NCBI GenBank assembly: GCA_039621445.1
Contig: CP154955.1
Coordinates: forward strand, 26,467,069-26,531,068
Reading direction: 5' to 3'
DNA from: Euglena gracilis
Lineage: Eukaryota > Euglenida > Euglenophyceae > Euglenales
DNA length: 64,000 nucleotides
The notes under the pieces were generated by a model. It had not been told where the DNA came from. It saw nothing but the letters and a program-made list of their open reading frames with translations, and did no database searches. This document shows positions 34,980 through 45,900 of this stretch, in pieces. Each line of letters starts with the position of its first letter. The stretch's first letter is position 1. The position numbers and the translations under genes were made by a program.

Positions 34980-35552
34980 TCCTTGATATCTTCTTGGCCT
35001 CCAACCCCACTGGAAATCTGGGGGGGGCTGCTGTGGCCCCTATTTTCCCCTTGAGAGGGGCTGTTGTGATAGATGAATTGGGGGGTTTGACAGACCTTTT
35101 GCTGCCCATTCCTGAGGGGATTTGCTTGTAAAACTGGCCCCCATGGCCCCTGTAGTGTTGACCTCCTTGGCCTTGATTCCATCTCCCCATCCTTTGGCCA
35201 ATTTGTGTACAGGCGACTGGGCGCCTTTGGGGGAGATGCCCCACATGTGTGGGCTGTGGTTGTTCAATTGTGGAGCATTTTGGCCCCCCCTGGCCCATCC
35301 TTTGCCCACCAAGGGCTGGGGCAGACTTTTGTCTTCTGGCCTTCTGACCACAGTGGTCCAAGGACCGTGGCCGTCGCTGGGGGGTTTTGGGCTGGGAAAT
35401 TTCTGGGTGGGGGTCTGGGGGTGGGAAACGGCCACGGTTTGCCGCGTGTCGACCGCATCCCCAAGCTCTTCAGCTTCTGCGGCCACTGCTCCAGGACGTC
35501 CGTGGCCATGAAATTCGAATTTCTTCTCCACTGCATTGCTCTTGAAAGTCAA
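34980..35552 (-). CDS. DIRS-like element C: ORF1 (gag-like)
   Basis: The minus frame 35552-35040 begins MTFKSNAVEKKFEFHGHGRP and contains PPSDGHGPWTTVVRRPEDKS, shared with ORF1 of element B. Basic, Gln/Gly-rich sequence continues in overlapping frames to 34.9 kb, with tandem KEAKG(H/A)-type repeats (34820-34930). No fold is recognised. Confidence 0.55.
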
Positions 35553-36065
35553 AATTGAAAATTGATAATTGGATTCTCAATTGACATTCGTCTGGGTCGT
35601 GGTCTTCTGGATATTGAATGGATGTTGACTTCTGCTCCGTTCTCGGTTCTTCTTCGTTCGGGAACTGTTTTTCCTTTCTTTTGGGTGTCGACGGGCAAGT
35701 AAGGACTCAGCAAACTCCGGCGAAAAAAGGCACTAAGGGGGACCTCTTACCCCAGCGCACCAAAGCAATCACAGCAAACCGCCGGCGAGCAAGGCATGGC
35801 CTCACAATGGCAGCGTGCGGAGCCCGAGGTGCCGGCCGGCTGGCCCTGCCTCCGGCCGGGCTTGACCCAACTTTATTTCAGTCGACCCCCGGGGCTCCCA
35901 GCCCGAATTCGGGCTGCTGGCCGGATTTGGGTTGCTGGCTGGCTGGACCCCCGGGGGACGGGGTACCCTCCGGCTTAAGAAAACCCCTGCTCGCAGGGTC
36001 TTTGTGCTTCGCCCCTGGTGTCCCTTGTTCCCTGGTCGTCTTGCCTCGGGGGAGTACGAGTGCCC
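35553..36065. repeat. 5' end of element C: leader, terminal repeat, R2b and inverted module
   Basis: 35682-35835 is the terminal repeat also found inverted at 22245-22392. 35836-36000 is R2b (CCGGCCGGCTGGCC, ACTTTATTTCAGTCGACCCC, CCTCCGGCTTAAGAAA), which matches 46965-47140. 36001-36062 is the inverted terminal module. R2b sits exactly between the two modules that are joined directly at 25840, so it looks inserted there. Confidence 0.75.
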
Positions 36066-37559
36066 GAGTTGTCCTTCCCTGTTTGGTTTACCTGGATGGG
36101 CGGCTTCTCTCAAGGGAGCGCGGAACCCCGGACACCAAACTTTCTCTTCCCTTTCTCGCAGCAGTCTCCGCAGAAAATCGGCAGCAGGTATTTTCCTTCC
36201 AAAAAAAAGCCGCCATGTCAACAACATTTGCCCCACCACCCCACAACAGGTGTTGGGAACTCGAAGACGAAGAGTGAAGTAGCAATGATACATGATATAA
36301 ACAATGGGATCACCCTTGGAAAGCATGCGATATCTGGTGGAAGACGTAAGTGTGCAGCGCACCTGAATTGAGCGAATCGCACAATGCTCACACATTCATT
36401 TGCTGACGTGGTTGTGCCCGAGCCCATCCATCCTTTCACCTTCCTATCCAACCCTTTCCTTCCTCACCCTGCACCCGCCAGGTTATTTGGGGGGGTTACA
36501 TAAACACACATCCAGACCCCAAGACTGTTGTGGTTAATAATGATGACCAAACCATTTGATTATCCCCCCCCCCAAAAGGATTTCCCCCCACCTGGTACGC
36601 CCGCATTGGGGCCAGAGAAGCCCTTTGATGGATGGAACCAACCACCGTAATGGCTCCACCTACAATGCGGAAAAAAAATGACAGGAGAAGGTGCCTTGTG
36701 GCCCCCCTAAAACCTAAAAAACTAACCCTAAGAGAAAATTATGGGAAACGTTGAGAAAATAATATGAAATGTTGGCAATTTTACAGCCATGAGAAAGATT
36801 TTTTTTTGGCAAAAAACACATAAAAATCAAAAAAAGGTCAAAAAGATTTCTGTGTTTTTTGGAACTTTCATTACAAAATAAACCTTGAGGTTGACAAAAT
36901 TTCATAACCCGGTCTATTTTGTTTGTGAAATTGACAACCCTGGAAGCGGCTACCCAAAAAGTACACTGGTAAAAAAATAACAGGAAAAATGTTATTATGC
37001 GAAAACTGGGGTTGTTTTCCAAAAATTCTTCAACAGCAATTTTGAATGAATTAATAACTTTTGTCCGGACTGCATCCCTCAACAAGAATGCACCAGCTGT
37101 CCAAAATTTTCTTGACGTTATGGCTGAAAATTTTTTTGCCACAGATTTTTTGGGGGTCGATGGGGCGCTCGTTCGTCGGGTGGGGTCAGGGGGTGTTCAG
37201 GCTTCCGTAACTCACGCCAGGCTCTTACTCACCCATCCATCTCAGAGCAGAACACACCAAGAGACTCGGCTGCAACGTCTGCATCGTGCAATAGATAGCT
37301 GAGGGAGCACAAAAAGAGCAACAGCAACAACAGCAACAACAACAACAAGTTTGTTAGATGTAGAAAACGAGTCCAGAGAAAAAAGGAGAAGAGAGGGAGA
37401 ACAAGCCCCAAAATATGACGACAACATCATCACAAAAAAATTAAGGACCAGAATGTGGAACATTGATTCAGAAATGAAAAGCCGCATAGAAAACTCCCAA
37501 CAAGATCAACCCCCAACCCCCCAACCGGGGGGGTGGTCATACGCACCGCTTGACCTGCA
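36066..37559. other. Unassigned DNA, no supported gene
   Basis: The open frames (for example 36714-37142 minus and 37242-37487 minus) are short, low-complexity and without domains. A CAACAG/CAA microsatellite lies at about 37313-37351. Confidence 0.5.
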
Positions 37560-38254
37560 CCCCCCCCCCCGACTGGGGGGTGGATCTGGCTTGGGGGGGG
37601 GGGGGGGGGTTATGGGCCGCCCCCAGGGTCGGCCCAATACGACCCTAGGGTCGCTAGGGTCATGGGCCGACCCTAGGGTCGCCCGTCCTAGGGGGGCAAA
37701 TCCCTTTTGGGGGGGTGATATCAAGGTTTTTTCCCCCGACCCCCCCCCTAAGTGACCCCCCCCCCCTGAGTGGCCCGCCGGGGTCCTGGCCAGGGCAAAA
37801 GGGGGGTCATTTGGGGGGTGATGGTATTTTGGGGCCCTCGAACAGCGGAGCAACAAAAGGATTTGCCCCCCAAAACGAGGAATTTTTGTGTGAAATTTGT
37901 GATCTACACCATTTTTTCCATCAGGTCAAATTTTTTTCGGAGAATTTTAAAACAAAATGAGTGTTTATGCCCATTTTATTTTTCGAAAAAATTTGTTCAT
38001 GTTCCGGCCGGACCCCGGAGGACCGCTTAGGGGGGGGTCATTTGAGGGTGGTCATGGTGACAAAATCCCTCATGTCACCAAATGATTTTGGGGTGTATTT
38101 TAGCATAAATAATCAATATTAGCGTTCCTTCTTTTTGATTTCTTTGTATTTGAAGGCCTAAAACATCAAAAAAATTTTCTAAATTTTTTTGATAGGGGGG
38201 GCGAGGTCGTGGGGTGGGCCGACCCTAGGGTCGACCCTGGGTCGGCCCACGACC

Positions 38255-38980
38255 CTAGGACGATGGAAACACAAAGGATTTTGTTTTTTGGGGCCCTTGA
38301 AGAGCTGAGCAACAATAAGGATTTGCCCCCAAAACGACTTGGAAAACACAAGGGATTTTGTTATTTTGGGGCCCTCGAACAGCTGAGCAACAAAAGGGAT
38401 TTACCCCCCAAAACAACTTGAAAACAAAAGGGGTTTGGTTATTTTGGGCCCTCGAACACCTGAGCAACAAAAGGATTTGCCTCCCAAAACGACTTGGAAA
38501 CACGAGGGATTTGCCCCCCGAAGCGATTTGGAAACACAAGGGCTTTTGTTACTTTGGGGCCCTCGAGCAGTTGAGCAACAAAAGGGATTTGCACCCCGAA
38601 ACGACTGGGAAACACAAGATATTTTGCTATTTTGGGGCCCTCGAGCAGTTGAGCAACAAAAGGGATTTGCCCCCCAAAACGACTTGGAAACATAAATAAA
38701 TGGTTTGGATATTTTGGGGCCCTTGAGCAGTTGAGCCAACAAAAAGAATTCGCCCCCCGAAACGACTTGGAAACACAAGTGGTTTTGCTACTTTGGGGCC
38801 CTCGAACAGCTGAGCAACAAAAGGGGTTTGTCCCCAAAACGACTTGGAAACAAAAAGATTTGCCCCCCAAACCGACTTGGAAACACAGGGCATTTTGTTA
38901 TTTTGGGTCTTTCGAAGAGTTGAGCAACAAAAGGGATTTGGCCCCAAAAACGGGTTTGAAACACGAGGCTATTGAACCCA
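38255..38980. repeat. 78-bp tandem array with 110-bp variants, about 8 units
   Basis: The word GAGC(C)AACAA starts at 38307, 38385, 38463, 38573, 38652, 38733, 38811 and 38921. Spacings are 78, 78, 110, 79, 81, 78 and 110. Each unit has GGGATTTTGTTATTTTGGGG, CCCTCGAACAGCTGAGC and GGATTTGCCCCCCAAAACGACTTGG. The 110-bp units repeat the last ~32 bases once more. A single diverged unit also occurs at 37825-37885. The many frames across it are shadows. Confidence 0.95.
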
Positions 38981-39222
38981 AAATTACAAAAACCCTCATG
39001 TTACCAAGTGATTTTGGGGTGTACTTTGGCATAAATAACCAATATTAATTAGTACCCCCCCCCTAATAAGTGCACGGGTGCGCACATTTAAGGACGTAGT
39101 TTCGGCCGCCAAGGGGTGCGCACTTATTAGGGCACTGCGCACTTTTTAGGGCAAAACCCAAAATACTTGATTTTCCACCACTCTTTTTCAGTTTTCCCCC
39201 TTCTTGTGATGTGAAGCAATTA

Positions 39223-42210
39223 CTTAGGCGGCCGAATTCGCACTTAAGCTTTTTTCCTTTTGATGCGCGCAATTGCGCAAATTTACGATTTTTTTGTAAC
39301 CCCTGGGACCCTGTACCCTGACACCCAGAACACGATTTAAGAACCGTTACACCCCTGTATTGGAGGGGATTAACTCCCAGTGGTCTGGTGTGCAGGCTGC
39401 TTACCAGGTGACGTGAATAGGGCTGGGGGTGAGACTGGTGCTGTTGTACGTCAAACGGGGGAGAGGCACAGGCCCCTTGTGACGACACTTGGAAACGGTG
39501 CTGACGTGCTGGTTGAACTGGCTTGAATACTGCCGCCACCGGTGAGAACACACGGGGCCTCATTAGATAACAAAACCACAGACACACAGACTACGTGAGG
39601 CAGGAGCCGTCGCACAATTGATGTGTGTTTGTGCGCGCAATTGCGCAAATAAAAACAATTGTGTTTATGGGCGCATTTGCGCAAATAAAACACAAACCGA
39701 TGATGTTAAAATGACGTGTTGATGGGCGCAAATGCGCGCACCAACACATTTGGTGGTGTGCGCATTTGCGCAAATGTGCACATAAACAAATGTGTTTGGT
39801 GCGCGCATTTGCGCCCATCAACACGTATGTTTACGTTCCATGTTAAAAGACACCAATAAGGACCATGAGTTAGAAGGTTTAAAAACGTGATGGACGTGTT
39901 GGTGCGCGCAATTGCGCAAATAAAACACAATTATGTTGATGCGCATTTGCGCAAATGCGCGCATCAACATGTTATAAACCGCTTCAAAATAATGTGTTTG
40001 TAGGGCCCTTAGAGCACACAAACAAATTTGTGTTCACTTGCGCAAATGCGCGCATCAAAACACATGAGTTGTGCGATACCATCTCCTGCTCTGTGACAGC
40101 TGGTGAACGCAACTCCTCACGCCAACCAATGATTTGCACCACGTTTACGTGGCGATGAAACTTGTGGTGAGAGGCAGTGTGGTGTGTTCACTGGAACACG
40201 GCATTTGACTGGCCAAAATTTGCCTGCCTTATGTGTATACATTTGCAATGCTGTTACCAGGCCCGAACGGTCTGTTGTTTTGGCGTCATCTGTTTGGCAG
40301 TTAAACGTGATGAATTGATGACATGCAAACGACCTGAGACTGTTCGACACCTTTTCTGCAACAGCACTGCGTTACAGGAAGACAAAATTTGGCACCTGAA
40401 ATGCCTGGGACGTGTCCGGCCGGAGTCCGTTTTACGGTTTTCTTTGCCATTTTTCCCTTGAAAAACGTAAAAAACACCAGTTTTTGTGCATAATTTGGGG
40501 GGAGTGGGTCCCACCGCTTTGATGCACCCAATGCAGGGGTAATGGTTCACCACTTCCTTGTACCCAAAGTAACGGGTGTTTGAGGGCCACCTCTCTCCAG
40601 CTGCTGGTTGCCATGCACTGGCACCACGTCGTCCCCCCAGTCTTACACCCCGGTTGCTGGGTATAACGTGGCCGCTGTGGTGGGTGTCGTTGCACCGGGG
40701 AGGTCGATGCCGGCCTGCTGGGTGCTGAAGTATCAGCAGCTGATGGGGCTGCAGCGGCGGAGCCGAAGCTGCAGGCCAGCCGCAGGGCCCTTGGGACCCA
40801 CAAATCGGTGCCGGTGGAGGTGAACCGTTACTGGGTGGCTGTGAACCCACCTTCAAAAGATGCTATGTCTCCATCTTTTGTGGGACCTGTCAATGGTGAA
40901 AAAATGGCACCCTAACACCATATCCCGGAGGGGACGGTGTAGTCATTTGGGTTGAACCCACTCAGAAGCCACAAAATGTAGCTGTAGGAGGGCCAAATGA
41001 AGTCACTTATTGCTCCTCCATTGGTGGTTTATTTGCGCATTTGCGCGCATAACGTTGTTTTATTTGCGCAAATGCGCAAATAAAACAGATGTAAACTGAA
41101 CAATGTATATCTGGTTTATTTGCGCATTTGCGCCCACAAACAACGGGATGCGCGCAACTGCGCAAGTAAACCACTTCCGCTGTCGGCGTTTGACGGCTGT
41201 GTTTCCGTCACACCGTTCTTCTTTGTTTATTTGCGCAAATGCGCGCATCAAACACAAAACATGTTTATGCGCGCATTTGCGCAAATGTGCGCATCAACAT
41301 GTTTTGTGTTTGGTGCGCGCATTTGCGCCCATAAGCTTGCGTGTTCACAAACAGTGTGACAAACCCACCAGCTGGATGGCCCGTTGGGCCCCGCCGTCAC
41401 GGCCTCTTTGTCACACCGTTTATCAACAGCATCAATTCGTGGGTACCAAAGCCCAACACTAGAAGGACAAAATTGCGTTTGATGCGCGCAATTGCGCGCA
41501 TCAACATAAACATGTTGGTGCGCGCAATTGCGCGCATCAAACGCATTTTTGTCCTTCTAGTGTTGGGCTTCTTCTGCTGGGTTCTTTGCCACACAACTGG
41601 TTGTGTGCATCCCGGGTATAAGCCGGGTGGGACACACCCGTCCCCTTCATTCCCTTCTTTCCCTGTGGACCCCATTTCTTCCCCCTCTGCGCATCCCTTC
41701 CCCAACACCCCGCACTCACCTTCCGTCCCCAGCGTCCCCCCTTCCGGCTCGTTCACACCACACCCACACCCCCCGGACCTTCCTCCCTGCATATCAACAA
41801 ACAGCCCCAGAACACCACACCAAGGCGCCGCAAGCAAAGCAGTCCGGCAAACACCCAGGACGCACACCGCCGGCAGCTCGGACACTCCCGGGGACACAGC
41901 CGAAAGGAGCAACAAGGGCAGGAAAGGTCCCGTTCCTATGGTGCTTTTTTGCGTTTTTTTCAGGGTGGGCCGGCAGGGTCCCGTAGGTTTGGGCCCACAA
42001 AGTCCTTCCCGACACCCCCCAAAAACACCATTTTTTGCCAAAGTCCCGGGGGTCTCCCAGCCAAAATCAGAATTTTGCTCATTTTTTGCACTCTCTTGTT
42101 CACGTGTTTTCAAACCCCCGGACCTTCACAGCCGAAACAGAGCACGATCAAAAAAATCGTAAATTTGCGCAAATGCGCGCATCAAACGAAAAAAGCTTAA
42201 GTGGCCTAAC
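39223..42210. mobile_element. Element T3: CTTAGGC-ended TIR element, 3.0 kb
   Basis: The left end starts CTTAGGCGGCC; the right end, read inward, starts GTTAGGCCAC. Both continue with CTTAAGCTTTTTTC and then TTTGATGCGCGCA, TTGCGCAAATTTACG and ATTTTTTT, giving inverted repeats of about 75 bp with one gap. AATTA flanks it at 39218-39222 and 42211-42215. Inside there are about 20 copies of a GCGCA(A/T)(A/T)TGCGC palindrome. Open frames (40254-40856 minus; 41341-42162 plus; 41397-42113 minus) are Pro-, Arg- or Gly-rich and carry no transposase motif I recognise, so it may be non-autonomous. Confidence 0.75.
39260..42180. repeat. Dispersed palindrome family of T3, core GCGCAWWTGCGC
   Basis: Copies occur near 39267, 39634, 39670, 39726, 39763, 39801, 39905, 39942, 40037, 41034, 41065, 41122, 41151, 41230, 41269, 41311, 41480, 41519 and 42161. 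The flanks are often GATG/CATC, GTTG or AATAAAAC. The 41480 and 41519 copies form the two arms of a larger inverted repeat (41450-41570: ACACTAGAAGGACAAAA ... inverted). Copies outside T3 were not found. Confidence 0.85.
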
Positions 42211-42716
42211 AATTATTCAAATGATTATGCGTCAAATTTGGGTTTGGACGATAGAAATATTTGGTCTGAGGAGGAAACTTCTGAGAATTGTGTGTGCTTT
42301 CTGACCTGAAATGTGACAACGGTTTCTGCTTTGGGGGGTGCGCACTTTTTAGGGAGGTAGTTTCGGACCCTTAGGGGGGTGCGCACTTATTAGGGCACTG
42401 CACATAATTAGGGCTCTGCACACTTATTAGGGAGGGGGGGTTTATTCCCTCCTTTTGTTTTCTTTGTATTTGAAGGCCTAAGGCATCAAACAAAATTTCG
42501 AAATTTTTTTGATGGGGGGGGGCGAGGTCGTGGGGTGGGCCGACCCTAGGGTCGACCCCAGGGTCGGCCCACGACCCTATGACGGGCGACCCTAGGGTCG
42601 GCCCACTCCACGTCCTGGGGGGGGGTCGACCTTAGCGACCCTAGGGTCGTATTGGGCCGACCATCGGCCCACAACCCCCCCCCCCCCCAGGCCAGATCCG
42701 GGAGCCACTGGGGGGT

Positions 42717-45190
42717 GGTTGGTAAATCGGGGTGGCCGCTGGGCAAGGGGGGGGGGCGGTGGCATTTCTTTGCTCCGGTTGGGGCCAGGCGTCGGACCTC
42801 GCCACAGCCTCGGCCGCCATCGGCGCCAAGCGTGCGAAGCGGCAGGAGATCCCGGCCAGGGCTGTGCGGGAAGGCGTGGCGGGGGGGGGGGTCGACCCCC
42901 CCCCCCCGCCACAACACCGCACAAGGGAAAAGGCCCGGTCCAGCCCTGACCCCGGCAGCGACCAGCGGGGGCTGTGGGACTGGGGCCGTCGCCGGCAGGA
43001 GGGCGCTGACGGCCGGCGCCGGGCAGCGGAGGAGCCCCTGCCGCGCGGCACGGGGACCGGCCACGGCATGACCGGAAAACGGCAGGAGACCGTCAAAATG
43101 GCGCCATCGAGAGTTTTCTTTAAGACCCTGGGGGGAGTGCAGCCAGCCGCCCCCCCCCCCTCCAGGAGTGGGGTCTGATATGGGAGGGTGTGGCCAGATT
43201 GTCGGGCCCCAACCTGCGGGGTGGTATGGTGCCTTCCACCTTCTGGCCTCTGTGGGGTAGAAACCTCATAGAAGAGAAAACCTGTGTTCTCTGTTCCTCT
43301 GCTGAAACTTTTTTCTGGTCAACAAAAGGGAAAAAAGCGACTTTCATGACAGACGCGAAGATGACCGACCCGGCTTTGCTTTTCGATGGAAAAGGGGGGT
43401 GGGAGGCAGCGCGGACAAACCCGGGCGAAGAGGTCGTCCAGCTCAGCGCACGCCCGGGCTTCAGCCTCCGCAGAGCTTCTGACTGCCTCCGGTGAGGGGA
43501 AGGTCCTTGTCCACAACCCTGCGGTGTGTTCGTGTCGGGTGGACCCGGAGTCTGTGATGGGGAACGCTTGCCGATGCCATCCACAGGCGACGGGGGGGGA
43601 CCACCGTTCGCAGACTGCAGCGGCCCTGAAAAGGAAGCAAAGCTCCGGCACCGCAGGCTTGGCCGTGGCGGCCGCCACAGTGTCCCCCGTGCCGCTGGGC
43701 GACGGCGACAGGGGTGGTAGTGGTGGTGGGGGTGATGTGCTGCCCTGGGGGGTGGAGGTCAGGAGCTCGAAAATGGGCTGGTGGGCACCTCCCAACACGG
43801 ACGAGTTTCCTCCGACTTTCGGACACCTGGCCAAAGTTGGTCGAAAAACCCTGATTCTTCGTTGAAAATAATTCCAAAAATGCTCATTTTTCGATCTTTT
43901 GAACACTTTTTAGTAGCCTTTGGCTGGCCTCGGAAACAAAATAAAAGAAAACCCAAAAAGACCAAAACGTCGAAAAAGACACCAAAAAATACTGCAAAAC
44001 GTTTTGGAACAAACACATGCGGAACACCCTAAGCCCACCCAACCTCAAACGGCCACAGAGATTCCAGAACCAGGGTTGGTTGAAGCCAAACCCACCTCTA
44101 GGGTGTCTGAAATCCTTAAAGAGAGTTATCCTCATTCAGAAAATATGCAATTCATTGACAAAAAAATTGATAAAAATGACAGACACCTTGGTCTAAAGAA
44201 AGGCCGGATCCAAGCATCAAATCAAAAACATCCCAATAGAAATGAAAAAAAGCCAGAGGAAACACACACAAACACAACTTGAAAAACACAGAAAACACCA
44301 AAATACGCCTCCCTGACTGCACACCGTTTCTGCCAGAGAGGATGGGGAGGGGCGGACAGGGATGGGTGGAGGCTCCGGCGGGGGTGGGCAGGAGTGGGGA
44401 TGGGCCGCGCCCTCGTCCATTTTCTTCCGGCGCTTCTTGGGCCGCGTCGGAGCGGTAGAACGGCCCTGGACGAGGGCCAGTGCTGGGCCAGGGCCACCCT
44501 GTCGACGGCCCCTCGAACTCGCATGACCACACACCCATGCACACCAAACCACTCACCCATCCGCATGATACATGCGCACGCACACACACAGCATCGAAGT
44601 GCCCAGCCAAGCTTTCAAATGACAATAACTTTACAGTCAGAGGGCTCCTGTTCTGTTTTATTGTGCAGCAAATGAAAAGCAAATCAGTCCGCAACTTCAA
44701 GGTATTTGGGGATTCTAATCAGAGGTTTTTTCCAGGGTCCCAGGGGGGATCCGGACCCACCCACCCACCCACCCACCCACCCACCCACCCCTGCCCCCCC
44801 AGGGTGGGGGGGTGGGGGCTCGGGGGGACTCACTCACGTTTCGCGGTTCAATTTTGGGTCCAAAATTTTTGGCACCATCGGGCCAAAAATGGAGAGAAAC
44901 CCAGCAAGGTTTCCCTATCTGGCGGGGTACCCACTCAGCCCGGTTCCCCCTCCCCCGGCTTAAAAAAATATCTGGGAACCCCTGAGCCCCCCCCCCCCCC
45001 CCGCCGGAACACTTTGTTGTGCAACATCGACACACATTTATTTTTTGGGATGATTCCTGGGCCAAGATGGCGGTTTGCTTTTGAACTTTGTGTGGTGCAA
45101 TAACCCAGGTGTGTGGTGTGCAACCACGCAAGCGAACCACCCACATACTCAGGTGCAGGATGGGACTTGTGAGGGCCGCCCCTGGGCTGC
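42717..45190. other. GC-rich unassigned DNA, no supported gene
   Basis: Long open frames on both strands (for example 42732-43178 +, 43386-43865 +, 44152-44700 -) reflect high GC content. None shows a domain, and no pair can be joined convincingly. A (CCCA)n tract lies at 44757-44790, and long C runs lie at 42667-42687 and 44987-45004. Possible host exons cannot be excluded. Confidence 0.35.
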
Positions 45191-45900
45191 CCTAGCAGCT
45201 CCTCACTGAACACGTCCCCCTCCTCCCCGGCCGCCCCCCTGGCCGCCGTGCCCGCGGCGCACCGCGGCTTTGGGGGGGCCCGGCGCGGCGGGGCCCGCCG
45301 GGGTGGGCCGCACGGGGGCGGCGGCGGGGGGCAGGGGTTGGGTGCGACGGGAGCGACGGGGCTCGGGGGGCGCGGGGGGCTGGGGAGGGGGCGGGGAGGG
45401 GGGAGGGGGCTGGGAGCGGGGCTCCGGGCGGGGGTGGGGAGGGCCAGCGGGGCCGGGGCCGGGGGCGGGGACGGGGGCGGAGTGGGCCCGGCGGGCTGCG
45501 CTGGCTCCGGGGCGGTGGCGGCCCCGCCTTCCGGCCCCCCTGCGGCGAGGCCAGGCCGGTAGCGTCGAGGCAGTGTCGGCCGGGGCGGGCCGGCGGTGGG
45601 CGGCCCCGGTCGCGCTGGACGCGTGTGCGTCTCTCAACGGGAAACCCCGGCTTCCACACAAACCCCAAACGAGCGGAGGCGGCCCCCGCGGACATCCACA
45701 CACCGCACTCGTCCGCCGCGGGCCCAAGCCCCTCCGCCGCCGTCCCGCCGACGTCGGCCGCCACGTCCGCGCCATGGCACACGGCGGGTGGCGACGCCGG
45801 CGGGCTGTGGAGCAGCGGAGGGCAGCAGAGGGGGGCGGAGATGAGGTTGGTGGACGGAGGATGCGATGGCGACGCCACGGTGGCTGCCGGTCGATCTAAC
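45191..45900. other. CpG-rich island
   Basis: About 700 bp are extremely G+C- and CpG-rich compared with the flanks. ORFs on all frames are open but Arg/Gly/Pro/Ala-rich without domains. It could be a promoter island, but no adjoining gene can be shown. Confidence 0.5.

Larger units (their letters stand above)
39055..42440. mobile_element. Short TIR element T2, split by T3
   Basis: The left end starts with a C run then CCTAATAAGTGCAC, and holds GTGCGCACTTATTAGGGCACTGCGCAC and TAGTTTCGG. The right end has the same words inverted (42340-42437). Without T3 it would be only about 400 bp. The flanks match an uninterrupted copy at about 38090-38150 (ATAAATAATCAATATTA then CCTTCTTTTTG), which shows it was inserted. 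The target duplication is not clear. Confidence 0.65.
37560..42716. mobile_element. Outer TIR element T1 of a triple nest
   Basis: About 37575-37700 (GGATCTGGC, G run, TATGGGCC, GTCGGCCCAATACGACCC, TAGGGTCGCTAGGGTC) is matched inverted at about 42590-42705. Further copies of GGGCCGACCCTAGGGTCG clusters stand at 38200-38265 and 42525-42610. The block TTTCTTTGTATTTGAAGGCC...GGGCGAGGTCGTGGGG is present at 38140-38215 and 42455-42535. No transposase is seen. The interior is interrupted by T2 (39055-42440). Ends lie in G/C runs and are approximate. The style resembles the 3.87-5.08 kb element. Confidence 0.65.

Noticed and set aside
38255-38980. CRISPR-like regular repeats
   Set aside because: Units are directly adjacent degenerate tandem copies without unique spacers, and the window is eukaryotic.
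40254-42162. A transposase in T3
   Set aside because: The ORFs are Pro/Gly/Arg-rich, overlap on opposite strands and contain the palindromes; no DDE, zinc-finger or recombinase motif can be read.
42732-43865. Host gene exons around the ATGGCGCC-like sites
   Set aside because: No consistent splice phases or domains could be found; kept only as unassigned GC-rich DNA.
45192-45899. Arg/Pro/Gly-rich ORFs of 190-230 codons on both strands
   Set aside because: All frames are open because of extreme GC content; no motif or splice pattern supports any of them.
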